Below are positions 16,931 to 25,479 of a stretch of 64,000 nucleotides of DNA, in pieces. A program made the translations under genes and the position numbers. The stretch is from Bog-877 sp050734135 (GTDB lineage Bacteria > Chloroflexota > Dormibacteria > Aeolococcales > Bog-877), in contig JBOHUG010000092.1 of the NCBI GenBank assembly GCA_050734135.1, positions 1 to 64,000 of the forward strand, read 5' to 3'. The notes below the pieces were generated by a model that had not been told where the DNA came from, did no database searches, and saw nothing but the letters and a program-made list of their open reading frames with translations. The stretch's first letter is position 1. Every line of letters starts with the position of its first letter.

Positions 16931-17566
16931 TCAGGCGGTACCGGAACTCTTGGCTCCGGCTAGAGTCACCCGGCCCCGTCGCTTGGCGGGACGCCGAGCG
17001 GCCTTAGGGGCTGCCGCGGCGCGAACCGTCTTTCGAGCAGTCACCTTCCGGGCTGCCGGCTTGCGGGCTGCCGGCTTGCGCGCGGTCGTCTTGCGCGGGG
17101 ACCGGGCAGTTGTGGCGGCGGCGCGACGCGGAGTGGCGGCGGTCCTGGAAGCGGTCCGGCGCCGAGTGGTAGCCCGCGCCGGTGCGGTCCGCGTGGTGGT
17201 GCGCCGCCGAGCCGAGGAAGCGCGCCGGGTGCGGGTGGTGGTCCGAGCCGACGTCGCTCGCCTTGCCGCTGTGCGCCGGGCAGGCTTGCGTGCACTCCTC
17301 GCCGCTGTCGGTGTGCTCTTGACTGCCGCGTCGAGCTTCTTCTCGATGTCGGCCAGACGCTTCTCCAGCGACTTGAGCTGCGACGTGAGATTCTTGCTCA
17401 GCGAAGCAGCGGTGGGCGCGCTGCGAGTCGTGCGCCGCGCGGTGGTCCGCCGCGCCGCCGTACTGCGAGCGGTGGTCCGGGCGGCGGTCCGCCTGGTGGT
17501 CGGCCTTCGTGTGGCAGGGCGCGCGGTCGTGCGCCTGGTGCCAGGTCTCCTGGGCGTTCGGGGCAT
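16931..17566 (-). CDS. Histone H1-like Arg/Thr/Ala-rich nucleoid protein with central coiled coil
   Basis: A 211-residue, extremely basic, low-complexity protein made mostly of Arg, Thr, Ala and Lys, with repeats such as TARKPAARKPAARKVTARKT and RRTTARRTTR. Between residues ~53 and 90 lies one non-repetitive segment (LSKNLTSQLKSLEKRLADIE, then KKLDAAVK) with heptad spacing, predicting a short coiled coil. This suggests an oligomer with two disordered DNA- or RNA-binding arms, comparable in composition to bacterial H1-like and AlgP-like proteins. The minus strand is chosen because AGGAGG lies 10 bases before its ATG and an intrinsic terminator follows its stop. It is divergent from the glutamate-dehydrogenase-like gene. 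The function is inferred from composition only. Confidence 0.7.
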   Translation of the reverse strand: MPRTPRRPGTRRTTARPATRRPTTRRTAARTTARSTAARRTTARRTTRSAPTAASLSKNLTSQLKSLEKRLADIEKKLDAAVKSTPTAARSARKPARRTAARRATSARTTTRTRRASSARRRTTTRTAPARATTRRRTASRTAATPRRAAATTARSPRKTTARKPAARKPAARKVTARKTVRAAAAPKAARRPAKRRGRVTLAGAKSSGTA

Positions 17567-17832
17567 AGGTTCGAGTCCTCCTAGTTGGCTTCGGCGCTAA
17601 TTTGGTTGAGCGCCTGGAAGTTCAGGTTGGTCCCTGATTATTGACGCCGGTTGTGGTTGTGACGTGAGTGGAAGCGTGTCAAACCGGGTATCCACACGGT
17701 CGAGTAAATCTGATTGTGCCACACATTCGTGCATCACGGTGACGATGTCAATCACTTTGGGCCTTCTCGTGAAAGTGTTACCGGCTCGTCGCAGCTACCA
17801 AATTGCCTCAGAACGCCGGGTCGCAGCGCTCC

Positions 17833-17838
17833 TATACT
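17833..17838 (+). promoter_or_regulatory. -10 box (TATACT) giving a leaderless gdh-like transcript
   Basis: TATACT followed by exactly 6 bases (GACGCT) and then GTG 17845. Transcription would start at or next to the first base of the start codon. No -35 consensus is visible at the expected distance. Confidence 0.6.
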
Positions 17839-17844
17839 GACGCT

Positions 17845-19116
17845 GTGATCGCGCTCGCCCCGACGCCGGGAAGCGAAGACCTCTACGGCACCGCCCAACA
17901 CCGCGTGGATCAGGCGGCCGAGTTGTTGCATCTCGATGAGGATGCCCGCTGTGTGCTTCGCGAAGTCAAGCGGATCTTCCAGGTGCACTTCCCGGTGGTG
18001 CTCGACGACGGCTCCGTGGAAGTCTTCGTTGGCAACCGAGTGCACCACAACATTGCCCGCGGACCCGCCAAGGGGGGGATTCGCTACGAGCCGGAGGCCA
18101 CTCTGGACCAAACCAAGGCTCTGGCGATGGCCATGAGTTGGAAGACCGCACTGATGTCACTACCTTTCGGTGGGGCCGCCGGGTCGGTGCGCGTTGATCC
18201 TCATCGGATGAGCTCCCGTGAACTGGAGCGAATGACCCGTCGATTCACTACTGAAATCAGCCTGCTATTAGGGCCGGAGCGGGATATTCCGGCCCCCGAC
18301 ATCGGAACCGGACCCCAGGTCATGGCGTGGATCATGGACACCATTTCGATGCACCAGGGCTTCTCCGTCACCGCGTCAGTGACCGGTAAGCCGATCGAGG
18401 CTGGCGGTTCGGTGGGTCGGTTCGAGGCGGCCGGGAGAGGACTGGCGATCATCCTGGTGCACGCGCTCCGCAACACCGGCCTCAGCTTGGAGGGATCCAC
18501 GGTTGCGGTCGAAGGCTTCGGCAATGTCGGGCGCACCTGTGCGCGCTTGTTGGGTGAGGCGGGCTGTCGAGTGGTGGCTGTGTCGGACAGTCACGAAGGT
18601 TGGCACTGCGGCACCGGCCTGGACCTCACCCGCCTCGAGGAGGTCAAGCTGGCGGGCGGCCGGATGGCGGATGCCAACGTTCCCGGGGAGTCGATCACGC
18701 GGGAAGAACTGCTGGGCTTGCCGGTCACGGTGCTGGTGCCGGCGTCGGTGGAATCAACCATCAACAGCTCCAATGCCAACAAGGTGCGCGCCCGCATCGT
18801 CGCGGAGGGAGCCAACGGACCGATCACTCCCCCGGCCGAGGCGGTGCTGGCTGAGGATGGCATCGTCGTGGTCCCCGACATTCTCGCCAATGCCGGCGGA
18901 GTCACCGTCTCGTACTTCGAGTGGGTGCAGGACCTGCAGTCGTTCTTCTGGGACGAGAAAGAGATCAATTCCCAGCTGGAACGAGCGATGCTGCGCGCCA
19001 GTGAGCAGGTGTGGGCATTTCACGCGCGCCAGCGTGTATCGCTGCGGGAGGCGGCTTACCTGATCGCGGTCGGCCGTGTCGCCCGAGCCGCCAAGGCTCG
19101 CGGCATTTACCCTTAG
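17845..19116 (+). CDS. Glutamate dehydrogenase-family protein lacking the catalytic lysine
   Basis: ELFV dehydrogenase homologue (423 aa from GTG 17845; TTG 17803 would add 14 residues). The fold is standard: NRVHHNIARGPAKGGIRYEP with the substrate-binding lysine, MSWKTAL with the second lysine, DIPAPDIGTGPQVMAWIMD with the catalytic aspartate, and a Rossmann GFGNVGRTCARLL motif. However the GG(G/A)KGG loop reads FGGAAGS, so the catalytic lysine (K125 in Clostridium symbiosum GDH) is alanine (A112) and the second glycine of the following GG is serine. The codon is GCC, not a frameshift. It may be inactive, have altered chemistry or be regulatory. It overlaps the convergent response regulator by 4 bases. 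Confidence 0.85.
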   Translation: MIALAPTPGSEDLYGTAQHRVDQAAELLHLDEDARCVLREVKRIFQVHFPVVLDDGSVEVFVGNRVHHNIARGPAKGGIRYEPEATLDQTKALAMAMSWKTALMSLPFGGAAGSVRVDPHRMSSRELERMTRRFTTEISLLLGPERDIPAPDIGTGPQVMAWIMDTISMHQGFSVTASVTGKPIEAGGSVGRFEAAGRGLAIILVHALRNTGLSLEGSTVAVEGFGNVGRTCARLLGEAGCRVVAVSDSHEGWHCGTGLDLTRLEEVKLAGGRMADANVPGESITREELLGLPVTVLVPASVESTINSSNANKVRARIVAEGANGPITPPAEAVLAEDGIVVVPDILANAGGVTVSYFEWVQDLQSFFWDEKEINSQLERAMLRASEQVWAFHARQRVSLREAAYLIAVGRVARAAKARGIYP

Positions 19117-19928
19117 TGGGCTAAGCGCAGGTAGGGGACCCGCTGGCGCTGGGTTTCGCTCCGAGCCGGCTGATACTCGAAGCGGTACCCGGCCCCGATG
19201 ACCGCGTGCAGGTAATGGGCACCGTCGGCACGCGGCTGGATCTTCCGTCGCAGTCGATACAGGTGTGCGTCCAAGGAGTGCACCCGGTAGGGATCGCGAT
19301 TCCGCCAAACCTCGGCGATCAGCTGGGGTCGGGGCACCACCGCGCCGGCTTGGCGCGCCAGTGCGACCAGAATTTTGAACTCGGTCGGCGTCAGCGCCAC
19401 GGCGCGGCCGTCACGTCGAACCTCATGGCGGCCCATGTCGATGGAGAGTCCCGGAAAGTGCAGGCGCTCAACTCCGCCCGCCTCGCGGGTCAGCTGGGCT
19501 CGGCGCAAGCGGGCATTGATCCGCGCCACCAGTTCGCGCACCTCGAAGGGCTTGCGCAGATAGTCGTCGGCGCCGACCTCCAAGCCTACTACCACATCCT
19601 CGGGGTCGTGGAGACAACTGATGATCAGCACCGTGACCTTGACCCCGGCCGAGCGCAGCCGGCGGCAGACCTCGACCCCGCTCATGTCGGGCAGAACCAG
19701 GTCGAGCAGCACCAGGTCGGGTTCGGTTTCCAGAGTCAAGCGAAGCCCGGCGGCGCCGGTGGTGGCGCTGACCACGTCGTAGCCGTTCTCGGCCGCGATC
19801 AGCTCCACCAGCCGCAGCATGGCGGGGTCGTCATCGATGACCAGGATCTTGGAGGCGGCCAGCCCGAGGGGAGCTCCCAGGGCGCCCCAGCCACCGCCGT
19901 CAGTGTCGATCGTCGCGAATTGGCTCAC
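19113..19928 (-). CDS. OmpR-family response regulator
   Basis: Two-domain DNA-binding response regulator (271 aa). An N-terminal extension of ~25 residues precedes the receiver domain (KILVIDDDPAMLRLVELIAA), which has the phosphoacceptor aspartate in LVLLDLVLPDMSG and the switch lysine in DYLRKPFEVREL. The C-terminal winged helix is of OmpR type (VALTPTEFKILVALARQAGA, then VHSLDAHLYRLRRKI). No histidine kinase is adjacent, so it is an orphan here. Upstream on the minus strand, CACAAT lies 6 bases before the GTG, a near-match to the leaderless arrangement seen elsewhere in the window. Target genes are unknown; the divergent sortase is one candidate. Confidence 0.9.
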   Translation of the reverse strand: MSQFATIDTDGGGWGALGAPLGLAASKILVIDDDPAMLRLVELIAAENGYDVVSATTGAAGLRLTLETEPDLVLLDLVLPDMSGVEVCRRLRSAGVKVTVLIISCLHDPEDVVVGLEVGADDYLRKPFEVRELVARINARLRRAQLTREAGGVERLHFPGLSIDMGRHEVRRDGRAVALTPTEFKILVALARQAGAVVPRPQLIAEVWRNRDPYRVHSLDAHLYRLRRKIQPRADGAHYLHAVIGAGYRFEYQPARSETQRQRVPYLRLAH

Positions 19929-20038
19929 GCATCGATTGTGTCCCGGACCCCTTCGATGGGCTCATCCTGATCTGGGCACGGGTGAGTAACAAGCTGCACG
20001 GTGGCTGTGACAGCAAGGGACCCCGGTGCGACTTCAGG

Positions 20039-20044
20039 TAGGAT
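20039..20044 (+). promoter_or_regulatory. -10 box (TAGGAT) upstream of the sortase gene
   Basis: TAGGAT 31 bases before the TTG chosen as sortase start. The predicted transcript would have a leader of about 25 bases that includes AGGGAG. Confidence 0.4.
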
Positions 20045-20075
20045 GACCTCGGGGGAGGAAATCAGGGAGCGGTAC

Positions 20076-20747
20076 TTGAACAATCCTTCAAAGAACCTTC
20101 CCGGTTGGGCGGGGCGACGCCGGGTGGGAGTCATCCTGGCTGGCGGCGGCATCCTCCTGATCGCGGCCGGCCTGGCGATCTTTTTGCCGCCGCTGGTGGG
20201 GGTCCTGCAGCGCTCCCACAACGACACCCTGGCCCTTCAGAAGTGGAAGTCACCGGGTTCCGCTCTGAGCCAGCAGCTCCCCAAGGACAAGACCATCCCT
20301 AAGCCGGGGACGAGCTCGGCCCCCACCGCCGCCAGCTGCGGCAGCGGCTCGCCCGCCTCGGAGTACGCGCTGATCGACTTTCCCAGTCTGACCGGGATCG
20401 AGGGAGTCGCCGGCAACGGCACCTGGTCGATGCTTCTCTCGCGGTCGGTGGTCCACTACGACAGCACCGCCGCACCCGGCCAGCCTGGCAACGGCCTCTG
20501 GGCCTTGCACCGAGAGCCGAACTTCGAGCCGCTGGGGACGCTTCACGCCGGGAACACCATCGTTCTCACCAACCGGAACTGCCAACAGTTCACCTACGTG
20601 ATCACCAACATCTGGACCGAGTACCCCTCCCAGGTGACCCAGCTCCAGCCGATCAATAGCGGAACCTACATCACGGTCATCACCTGCACCCCGCTCTGGG
20701 TGGACAGTCAGCGGCTGGTGATTCGAGCCCAGCTTCAAACCAGCTGA
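20076..20747 (+). CDS. Sortase (class D/E-like transpeptidase)
   Basis: Membrane-anchored cysteine transpeptidase (223 aa) that would attach proteins to the cell envelope or build pili. One N-terminal membrane helix (VGVILAGGGILLIAAGLAIF) follows a short basic segment. The catalytic triad is visible: H145 in LWALHREPN, C204 in VITCTPLW and R213 in QRLVIRAQL. TTG 20076 is preferred because AGGGAG lies 6 bases upstream; an in-frame GTG at 20001 would add 25 residues without a ribosome site. No LPXTG-type substrate gene is seen in the window. Presence of a sortase points to a monoderm-type envelope. Confidence 0.8.
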   Translation: MNNPSKNLPGWAGRRRVGVILAGGGILLIAAGLAIFLPPLVGVLQRSHNDTLALQKWKSPGSALSQQLPKDKTIPKPGTSSAPTAASCGSGSPASEYALIDFPSLTGIEGVAGNGTWSMLLSRSVVHYDSTAAPGQPGNGLWALHREPNFEPLGTLHAGNTIVLTNRNCQQFTYVITNIWTEYPSQVTQLQPINSGTYITVITCTPLWVDSQRLVIRAQLQTS

Positions 20748-20956
20748 GATAGTTCCCTGCGAGTGATCCGGGCCATTAGTCGCCTGGCAGCTCGTCCCTG
20801 CTCGCGGCCACTACATGGGGTGGGAGCTATGGATGTGAGCCACTAGATGCGGGGGTGGGAGGAGGAACCGAGTGCGGCCTTCTGATATGCTTGATCTCGG
20901 GTTGGTGCATGCTGTCGGTGGTCTCCGCGCACCCCGAAATACGGAGGGAGCCTTGC

Positions 20957-22117
20957 TTGGACATCGAACTAGGAAGGGGTAAGAGAGCAAGGCGAGCCTA
21001 CGGGTTCGATGAAGTGGCGCTGGTGCCCGGCAAGGTCACCATCAATCCCGACGAGATCGACATCCATCTCTCCATTGGCGAGGTTTCGCTCTCCGTCCCC
21101 ATCCTCGCTGCCGCCATGGACGGGGTGGTCGATGCCCATTTCGCGGTCGAGATGGGGAAGCTGGGGGGACTGGCGGTACTCAATCTGGACGGGATCAACT
21201 GTCGCTACGAGGATGTGGCTGCCGTCTACGAGCAGATCGCCGAATCGCCCCGAGAGCGGGTGAACGTCCTCCTCCAGGAGCTCTACCGAGAGCCGATCAA
21301 AGATGGGTTGATCGGCCAGCGGGTCGCCGAAATCAAGCGGGAAGGGGTGGTCTGCGGCGTCTCCTCCACCCCTGCCGACGCCGAGCGCAAGCTCCCCATC
21401 GTGACCGAGGCGGGCGCCGATCTGTTCTTCGTCCAAGGGACGGTGCTCACCGCTCGTCACATATCCCGATCCTACCGGCAGCTGGATTTCGCCCAGCTGG
21501 TCCGGAGCTCCAAGCTGCCGATCGTGGTGGGTAACTGTGTCGAGTACTACACCGCCCTTGAGCTGATGGGGACCGGGGTGGCGGGGATCCTGGTCGGAGT
21601 GGGGCCGGGCGCCGCCTGCACCACCCGGGGGGTGCTGGGGATCGGCGTTCCCCAGGTGACCGCTACCGCTGATGTGGCGGCAGCCCGGCACGACCACCGC
21701 CGCGCTGGGGGCCAGCCGGTAACGGTCATCACCGACGGCGGGATGCGAGTCGGGGGAGACGTCACCAAGGCGTTGGCGTCGGGCGCGGACGGGGTGATGA
21801 TCGGCTCTGTCTTCGCTGCTGCCGAGGAGGCTCCCGGGCACGGCAACCATTGGGGGATGGCAACTCCTGACGCGAACCTGCCCCGCGGCACCCGGATCAA
21901 GGTGGGCACCAAAGCCACCCTGCGCGAGCTGCTACTGGGGCCGGCCCGAGTCGACGACGGCTCTCAGAACCTCCTGGGCGCGATCAAGTCGGCCATGGGT
22001 GTCTGCGGCGCGCGGACGATCGAGGAGTTCCAGCAGACCGAGCTGGTGATCGCCCCCTCAATCCTCACCGAGGGCAAGCTATTCCAGCAGGCTCAGCAGG
22101 TCGGGATGGCCCGCTGA
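20957..22117 (+). CDS. guaB3: GuaB3-family IMP dehydrogenase-related protein
   Basis: TIM-barrel protein (386 aa) of the GuaB3 family, which lacks the CBS pair of canonical GuaB. GuaB3 members start with a DIELGRGKRARRAYGFDE motif, found here directly after TTG 20957, with GGAGGGAG 6 bases upstream; longer in-frame starts from 20855 are therefore rejected. The catalytic cysteine loop GPGAACTTRGVLGIGVPQ and the phosphate-binding ITDGGMR...GADGVMIGSVFA segments are intact, so nucleotide oxidation or reduction is plausible. Some GuaB3 proteins are reported to have IMPDH activity while others are uncharacterised. guaA follows 21 bases later, supporting a role in GMP synthesis. Confidence 0.88.
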   Translation: MDIELGRGKRARRAYGFDEVALVPGKVTINPDEIDIHLSIGEVSLSVPILAAAMDGVVDAHFAVEMGKLGGLAVLNLDGINCRYEDVAAVYEQIAESPRERVNVLLQELYREPIKDGLIGQRVAEIKREGVVCGVSSTPADAERKLPIVTEAGADLFFVQGTVLTARHISRSYRQLDFAQLVRSSKLPIVVGNCVEYYTALELMGTGVAGILVGVGPGAACTTRGVLGIGVPQVTATADVAAARHDHRRAGGQPVTVITDGGMRVGGDVTKALASGADGVMIGSVFAAAEEAPGHGNHWGMATPDANLPRGTRIKVGTKATLRELLLGPARVDDGSQNLLGAIKSAMGVCGARTIEEFQQTELVIAPSILTEGKLFQQAQQVGMAR

Positions 22118-22138
22118 GGTGCTAGCAGGGAGGCCAGG

Positions 22139-23734
22139 ATGACCACCACCGCCCTCCCCCCATCGAACCCGGCCGGCCCTGACCTGGGTCTGCCGACAGG
22201 CACCGACTCCGTGCTCGTACTCGACTTTGGTTCCCAATACACCCAGCTGATCGCCCGGCGGATCCGGGAACTCAATGTCTACTGCGAGCTGATCGCCGGC
22301 ACGGCCCTCGCCGGTGAGATCGCCCGCCGGCGTCCCCGGGGTCTGATCCTGAGCGGCGGGCCCTCGAGCGTCTACGACCAGGGCGCTCTCCACCCGGATC
22401 CGGCGATCTACCAGATGGGGATCCCGATCCTCGGCATCTGCTACGGGATGCAGCTCCTGGCCAGCGACCTGGGCGGACGGGTCAGACCCTCCCAGCGTCG
22501 GGAGTACGGCCTGGCCTCGGTGGTGGTCGACAGCGACGATGGGGTCTTCTCGGGGTTGCCCACCGAGCTCTCAGTCTGGATGAGCCACGGTGACGTAATC
22601 GAGCAACTGCCGCCGGGGTTCCGATCCGTGGCCCATACCGTCAACAGCCCGGTGGCGGCGATGTCCGGTCCGGGGGGCCGGGTTGGGATCCAGTTCCATC
22701 CTGAGGTGGCCCACACCCCCCAGGGCATGGAGATGCTTCGCAACTTCCTCTACGGCACCTGTGGTTGCAGCGGCAGCTGGGCGGCCGAGAGCTTCGTGGA
22801 GCAGGCGGTTCAGGAGATCCGCCAGAAGGTCGGCTCGGAGCAGGTCATCTGCGCCCTCTCCGGGGGAGTCGACTCCGCGGTGGCCGCGACCCTCGTGCAT
22901 CGCGCCGTCGGCGACCAGCTGACCTGCGTCTTCGTCGATAACGGTCTACTCCGCCGGGGCGAGGGCGACCGGGTGATCGAGGCACTTGGCCGGAGCATGC
23001 GGATGAAGATCCTGCGGGTGGAGGCTCAGGACCGCTTCCTGCAGGCGCTTCAAGGGGTGATCGAACCCGAGGAGAAGCGCCGCATCGTAGGCAGGGAATT
23101 CATCACCGCCTTCGAGGAGGAGACCAGGCGGCTCGGGGGGGTGCCCTTCCTGGCTCAGGGAACGCTCTATCCGGACGTGATCGAGAGCACCGCGCCTGAC
23201 ACCTTCGGGGCGCACAAGATCAAGACCCACCACAACGTCGGTGGTCTGCCCGAGGGAATGCGTTTCGCCTTGGTCGAGCCGCTCCGCTACCTCTTTAAGG
23301 ACGAGGTGCGGCGCGTGGGACGGGCGCTCGGGATGCCCGACGACGTGATTCAGCGACAGCCCTTCCCCGGCCCGGGGCTGGCGATCCGGATCATCGGGGA
23401 AGTGACGCGCGAGCGGCTGGAGACCGTCCGGAGCGCCGACTGGGTGGTCATCGACGAGATCAAGCGCAGTGGGCTTTACCACCGGGTCTGGCAGAGCTTC
23501 GCGATCCTCACCCCGATCAGCAGCGTCGGGGTGATGGGGGACTATCGCACTTACGCCAACGTGGTGGCGGTGCGGATCGTCCAGTCCGACGATGGAATGA
23601 CCGCTGACTGGGCCAGGGTGCCCTACGACGTCCTCTCGGACATCAGCCGCCGCATCGTAAACGAGGTGCCCGGGGTGAACCGGGTGGTTTACGACATCAG
23701 CAGCAAGCCACCCTCGACCATCGAGTGGGAGTGA
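22139..23734 (+). CDS. guaA: GMP synthase (glutamine-hydrolysing)
   Basis: Converts XMP, ATP and glutamine to GMP (531 aa). The N-terminal class I amidotransferase domain has the nucleophile in GICYGMQLL and the His-Glu pair in QFHPEVAHTPQG. The ATP-pyrophosphatase domain carries the P-loop ALSGGVDSAVAA, and the C-terminal dimerisation domain ends with the invariant KPPSTIEWE. An AGGAGG-like GGGAGG site precedes the ATG. The gene is the middle member of guaB3-guaA-purD; its stop overlaps the purD start (GTGA). Confidence 0.97.
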   Translation: MTTTALPPSNPAGPDLGLPTGTDSVLVLDFGSQYTQLIARRIRELNVYCELIAGTALAGEIARRRPRGLILSGGPSSVYDQGALHPDPAIYQMGIPILGICYGMQLLASDLGGRVRPSQRREYGLASVVVDSDDGVFSGLPTELSVWMSHGDVIEQLPPGFRSVAHTVNSPVAAMSGPGGRVGIQFHPEVAHTPQGMEMLRNFLYGTCGCSGSWAAESFVEQAVQEIRQKVGSEQVICALSGGVDSAVAATLVHRAVGDQLTCVFVDNGLLRRGEGDRVIEALGRSMRMKILRVEAQDRFLQALQGVIEPEEKRRIVGREFITAFEEETRRLGGVPFLAQGTLYPDVIESTAPDTFGAHKIKTHHNVGGLPEGMRFALVEPLRYLFKDEVRRVGRALGMPDDVIQRQPFPGPGLAIRIIGEVTRERLETVRSADWVVIDEIKRSGLYHRVWQSFAILTPISSVGVMGDYRTYANVVAVRIVQSDDGMTADWARVPYDVLSDISRRIVNEVPGVNRVVYDISSKPPSTIEWE

Positions 23735-25011
23735 TCCCTCCGTCCAGAACCGAGGAACTGCAGGTGCTGGTGGTTGGGGGTGGCGGCCGGGAGCATGCCC
23801 TGGCCTGGGCCTGTCAGCGCAGCCCGCTGGTGGCGCAGGTACTCTGCGCTCCTGGCAATCCCGGAACTGGGTTGGTCGCAGAGAATCGACCGGTCGCCGC
23901 CACCGACACCGCGCAGCTGGTCGACCTGGCCCGCAGGGAGGCGATCGACCTGGTGGTGCTCGGGCCCGACGCCGCAGTGGCGGCTGGGGTCGGGGACGCC
24001 ATGATCGATGCCGGGATCCGCTGCTTTGGACCCAGCCGAGAAGCGGGGCGGTTGGAGAGTAGCAAAGTGTTCGCCAAGCAGGTGATGGCCCAGTCAGGGG
24101 TCGCCACCCCCAGCTTTGCCGCCTTTTCGGATCACGCGCAGGCGCGAGCGCATCTGCGCCGCCGGGGAGCCCCCGTCGTGATCAAGGCCGATGGATTGGC
24201 GCTCGGCAAGGGCGCCTTCGTTTGCCAGACTGAGGCAGAGGCCGGCGCAGCCCTGGACCTGCTGCTGGAGCGGCGCGAGCTAGGCGCCGCCGGCGACCGG
24301 GTGCTGATCGAGGACTGTCTGTTTGGGGAGGAGGCATCGTTCTTCGCCATTTGCGACGGAGAGTCGGCGGTGATGCTTCCTCCCGCCCGCGACTACAAGC
24401 GGGCATTCGACCAGGACCAAGGCGGCAACACCGGCGGCATGGGGAGCTACTCCCCGGCTCCCGACGGTTGGCAGGCGCTCAATCTCAGAGTTCGCCAGGA
24501 GGTGGTCGAGCCAACGCTGAAGGAGATGGGGAGACGGGGTACGCCCTATCGCGGCTGCCTCTACGTGGGGGCGATGCTGATCGGTTCCGAACTGCAGGTG
24601 CTGGAGTTCAACGCCCGCTTTGGCGACCCGGAAACCGAAGTCCAGCTTCCGTTGCTGCCAGACCCGGTGCCGCTGCTCTGGCAGAGCGCAGGCGGAGAGC
24701 TCGTCGGCAGTGACCCCGAGCCTCAGGCGATGGCCTGCCTGGGAGTGGTTGCGGTCAGGGATCCGTATCCGGCGGCGGTGGAACCGGGAGGGGAAGTCCG
24801 TGGCGTCGAGGCCGCCGAGGAGCTGGGGTGTCTGGTCTTCCAGATGGGGACCCGCCCTGCCCATAGGGGAGGGATTGAGGTCGGGGGCGGGCGGGTGCTG
24901 ATCTGCACTGCCGTTGGTCCCGAGCGGGATTCGGCCCGGCGCCAGGCGTACTCGGGGTTGGCGGCGATTAGCTTTCCTGGGATGAGGTACCGTCACGACA
25001 TCGGCGCCTGA
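23731..25011 (+). CDS. purD: Phosphoribosylamine-glycine ligase
   Basis: ATP-grasp enzyme of step 2 in purine synthesis, joining glycine to 5-phosphoribosylamine (about 426 aa). It has an N-terminal VVGGGGREHALAW nucleotide-binding motif, the ATP-grasp loop KADGLALGKGAFV, YKRAFDQDQGGNTGGMGSYS and EFNARFGDPETEVQLP, all standard. GTG 23731 overlaps the guaA stop as GTGA; an in-frame GTG six bases earlier is also possible. It is separated from the other pur genes, which lie 8 kb downstream and lack purD, so the two loci complement each other. Confidence 0.96.
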   Translation: MIPPSRTEELQVLVVGGGGREHALAWACQRSPLVAQVLCAPGNPGTGLVAENRPVAATDTAQLVDLARREAIDLVVLGPDAAVAAGVGDAMIDAGIRCFGPSREAGRLESSKVFAKQVMAQSGVATPSFAAFSDHAQARAHLRRRGAPVVIKADGLALGKGAFVCQTEAEAGAALDLLLERRELGAAGDRVLIEDCLFGEEASFFAICDGESAVMLPPARDYKRAFDQDQGGNTGGMGSYSPAPDGWQALNLRVRQEVVEPTLKEMGRRGTPYRGCLYVGAMLIGSELQVLEFNARFGDPETEVQLPLLPDPVPLLWQSAGGELVGSDPEPQAMACLGVVAVRDPYPAAVEPGGEVRGVEAAEELGCLVFQMGTRPAHRGGIEVGGGRVLICTAVGPERDSARRQAYSGLAAISFPGMRYRHDIGA

Positions 25012-25076
25012 GCCGGCCTGAGGCGGTCGCCGCCAGCTGGCCGCTCCTGGTTCAACCCATCTGAGAGGTATCACCC

Positions 25077-25454
25077 TTGCCGGACGTCAATCCGTCCGCC
25101 GCGGCCGCTGCTTCCGACTCGAGGCGAGTTCGGAGGTTGCTGCAGGCCAAGCTGAGCCAGCTCTCCGGGGAGGAGTCCTCACTGGCCGTGGCAGCTCCCG
25201 AGCCGGGCACCCAAGTGCAGTACGGCAAGCGTGCCGGAGACCATGTAGCTGAGGCGGCGGATCGGATGGCTCGCTCGCGAACTGCTGGCGAGCTGGAGAA
25301 GCTGCAGGCTGAGGTCCGCGCCGCGGTCGCCAAGGTGGACCAGGGCACCTACGGGAGATGCGACGAGTGCGGCGAGGCGATCCCAGCAGCCCGCCTGGAG
25401 GCCCTGCCGTGGGCCACCAGGTGCGTGGGGTGCCAATCGCGGCGCCGCCACTAG
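25077..25454 (+). CDS. DksA/TraR-type zinc-finger protein
   Basis: A 125-residue protein with a C-terminal four-cysteine zinc finger (CDECGEAIPAARLEALPWA, then RCVGC) preceded by a predicted helical hairpin (VAEAADRMARSRTAGELEKL...), the layout of DksA/TraR family members that insert into the RNA polymerase secondary channel. The family also includes small proteins of unknown role. The TTG start has GAGAGG about 9 bases upstream. It lies 65 bases after purD; co-transcription is possible. Whether the acidic tip residues needed for (p)ppGpp synergy are present cannot be judged by eye. Confidence 0.82.
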   Translation: MPDVNPSAAAAASDSRRVRRLLQAKLSQLSGEESSLAVAAPEPGTQVQYGKRAGDHVAEAADRMARSRTAGELEKLQAEVRAAVAKVDQGTYGRCDECGEAIPAARLEALPWATRCVGCQSRRRH

Positions 25455-25479
25455 CGGTCGGGCGAGCAGGCCCGAGCTG

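Noticed and set aside
17568..17578. GGTTCGAGTCC, resembling a tRNA T-loop
   Set aside because: The flanking bases do not form a T-stem and no acceptor or anticodon arm is present; it overlaps the histone-like start region.
16806..17600. Long plus-strand open frame opposite the histone-like gene
   Set aside because: It is open only because the opposite strand is Arg/Ala-rich low-complexity sequence. The minus strand has the ribosome site, coiled coil and terminator.
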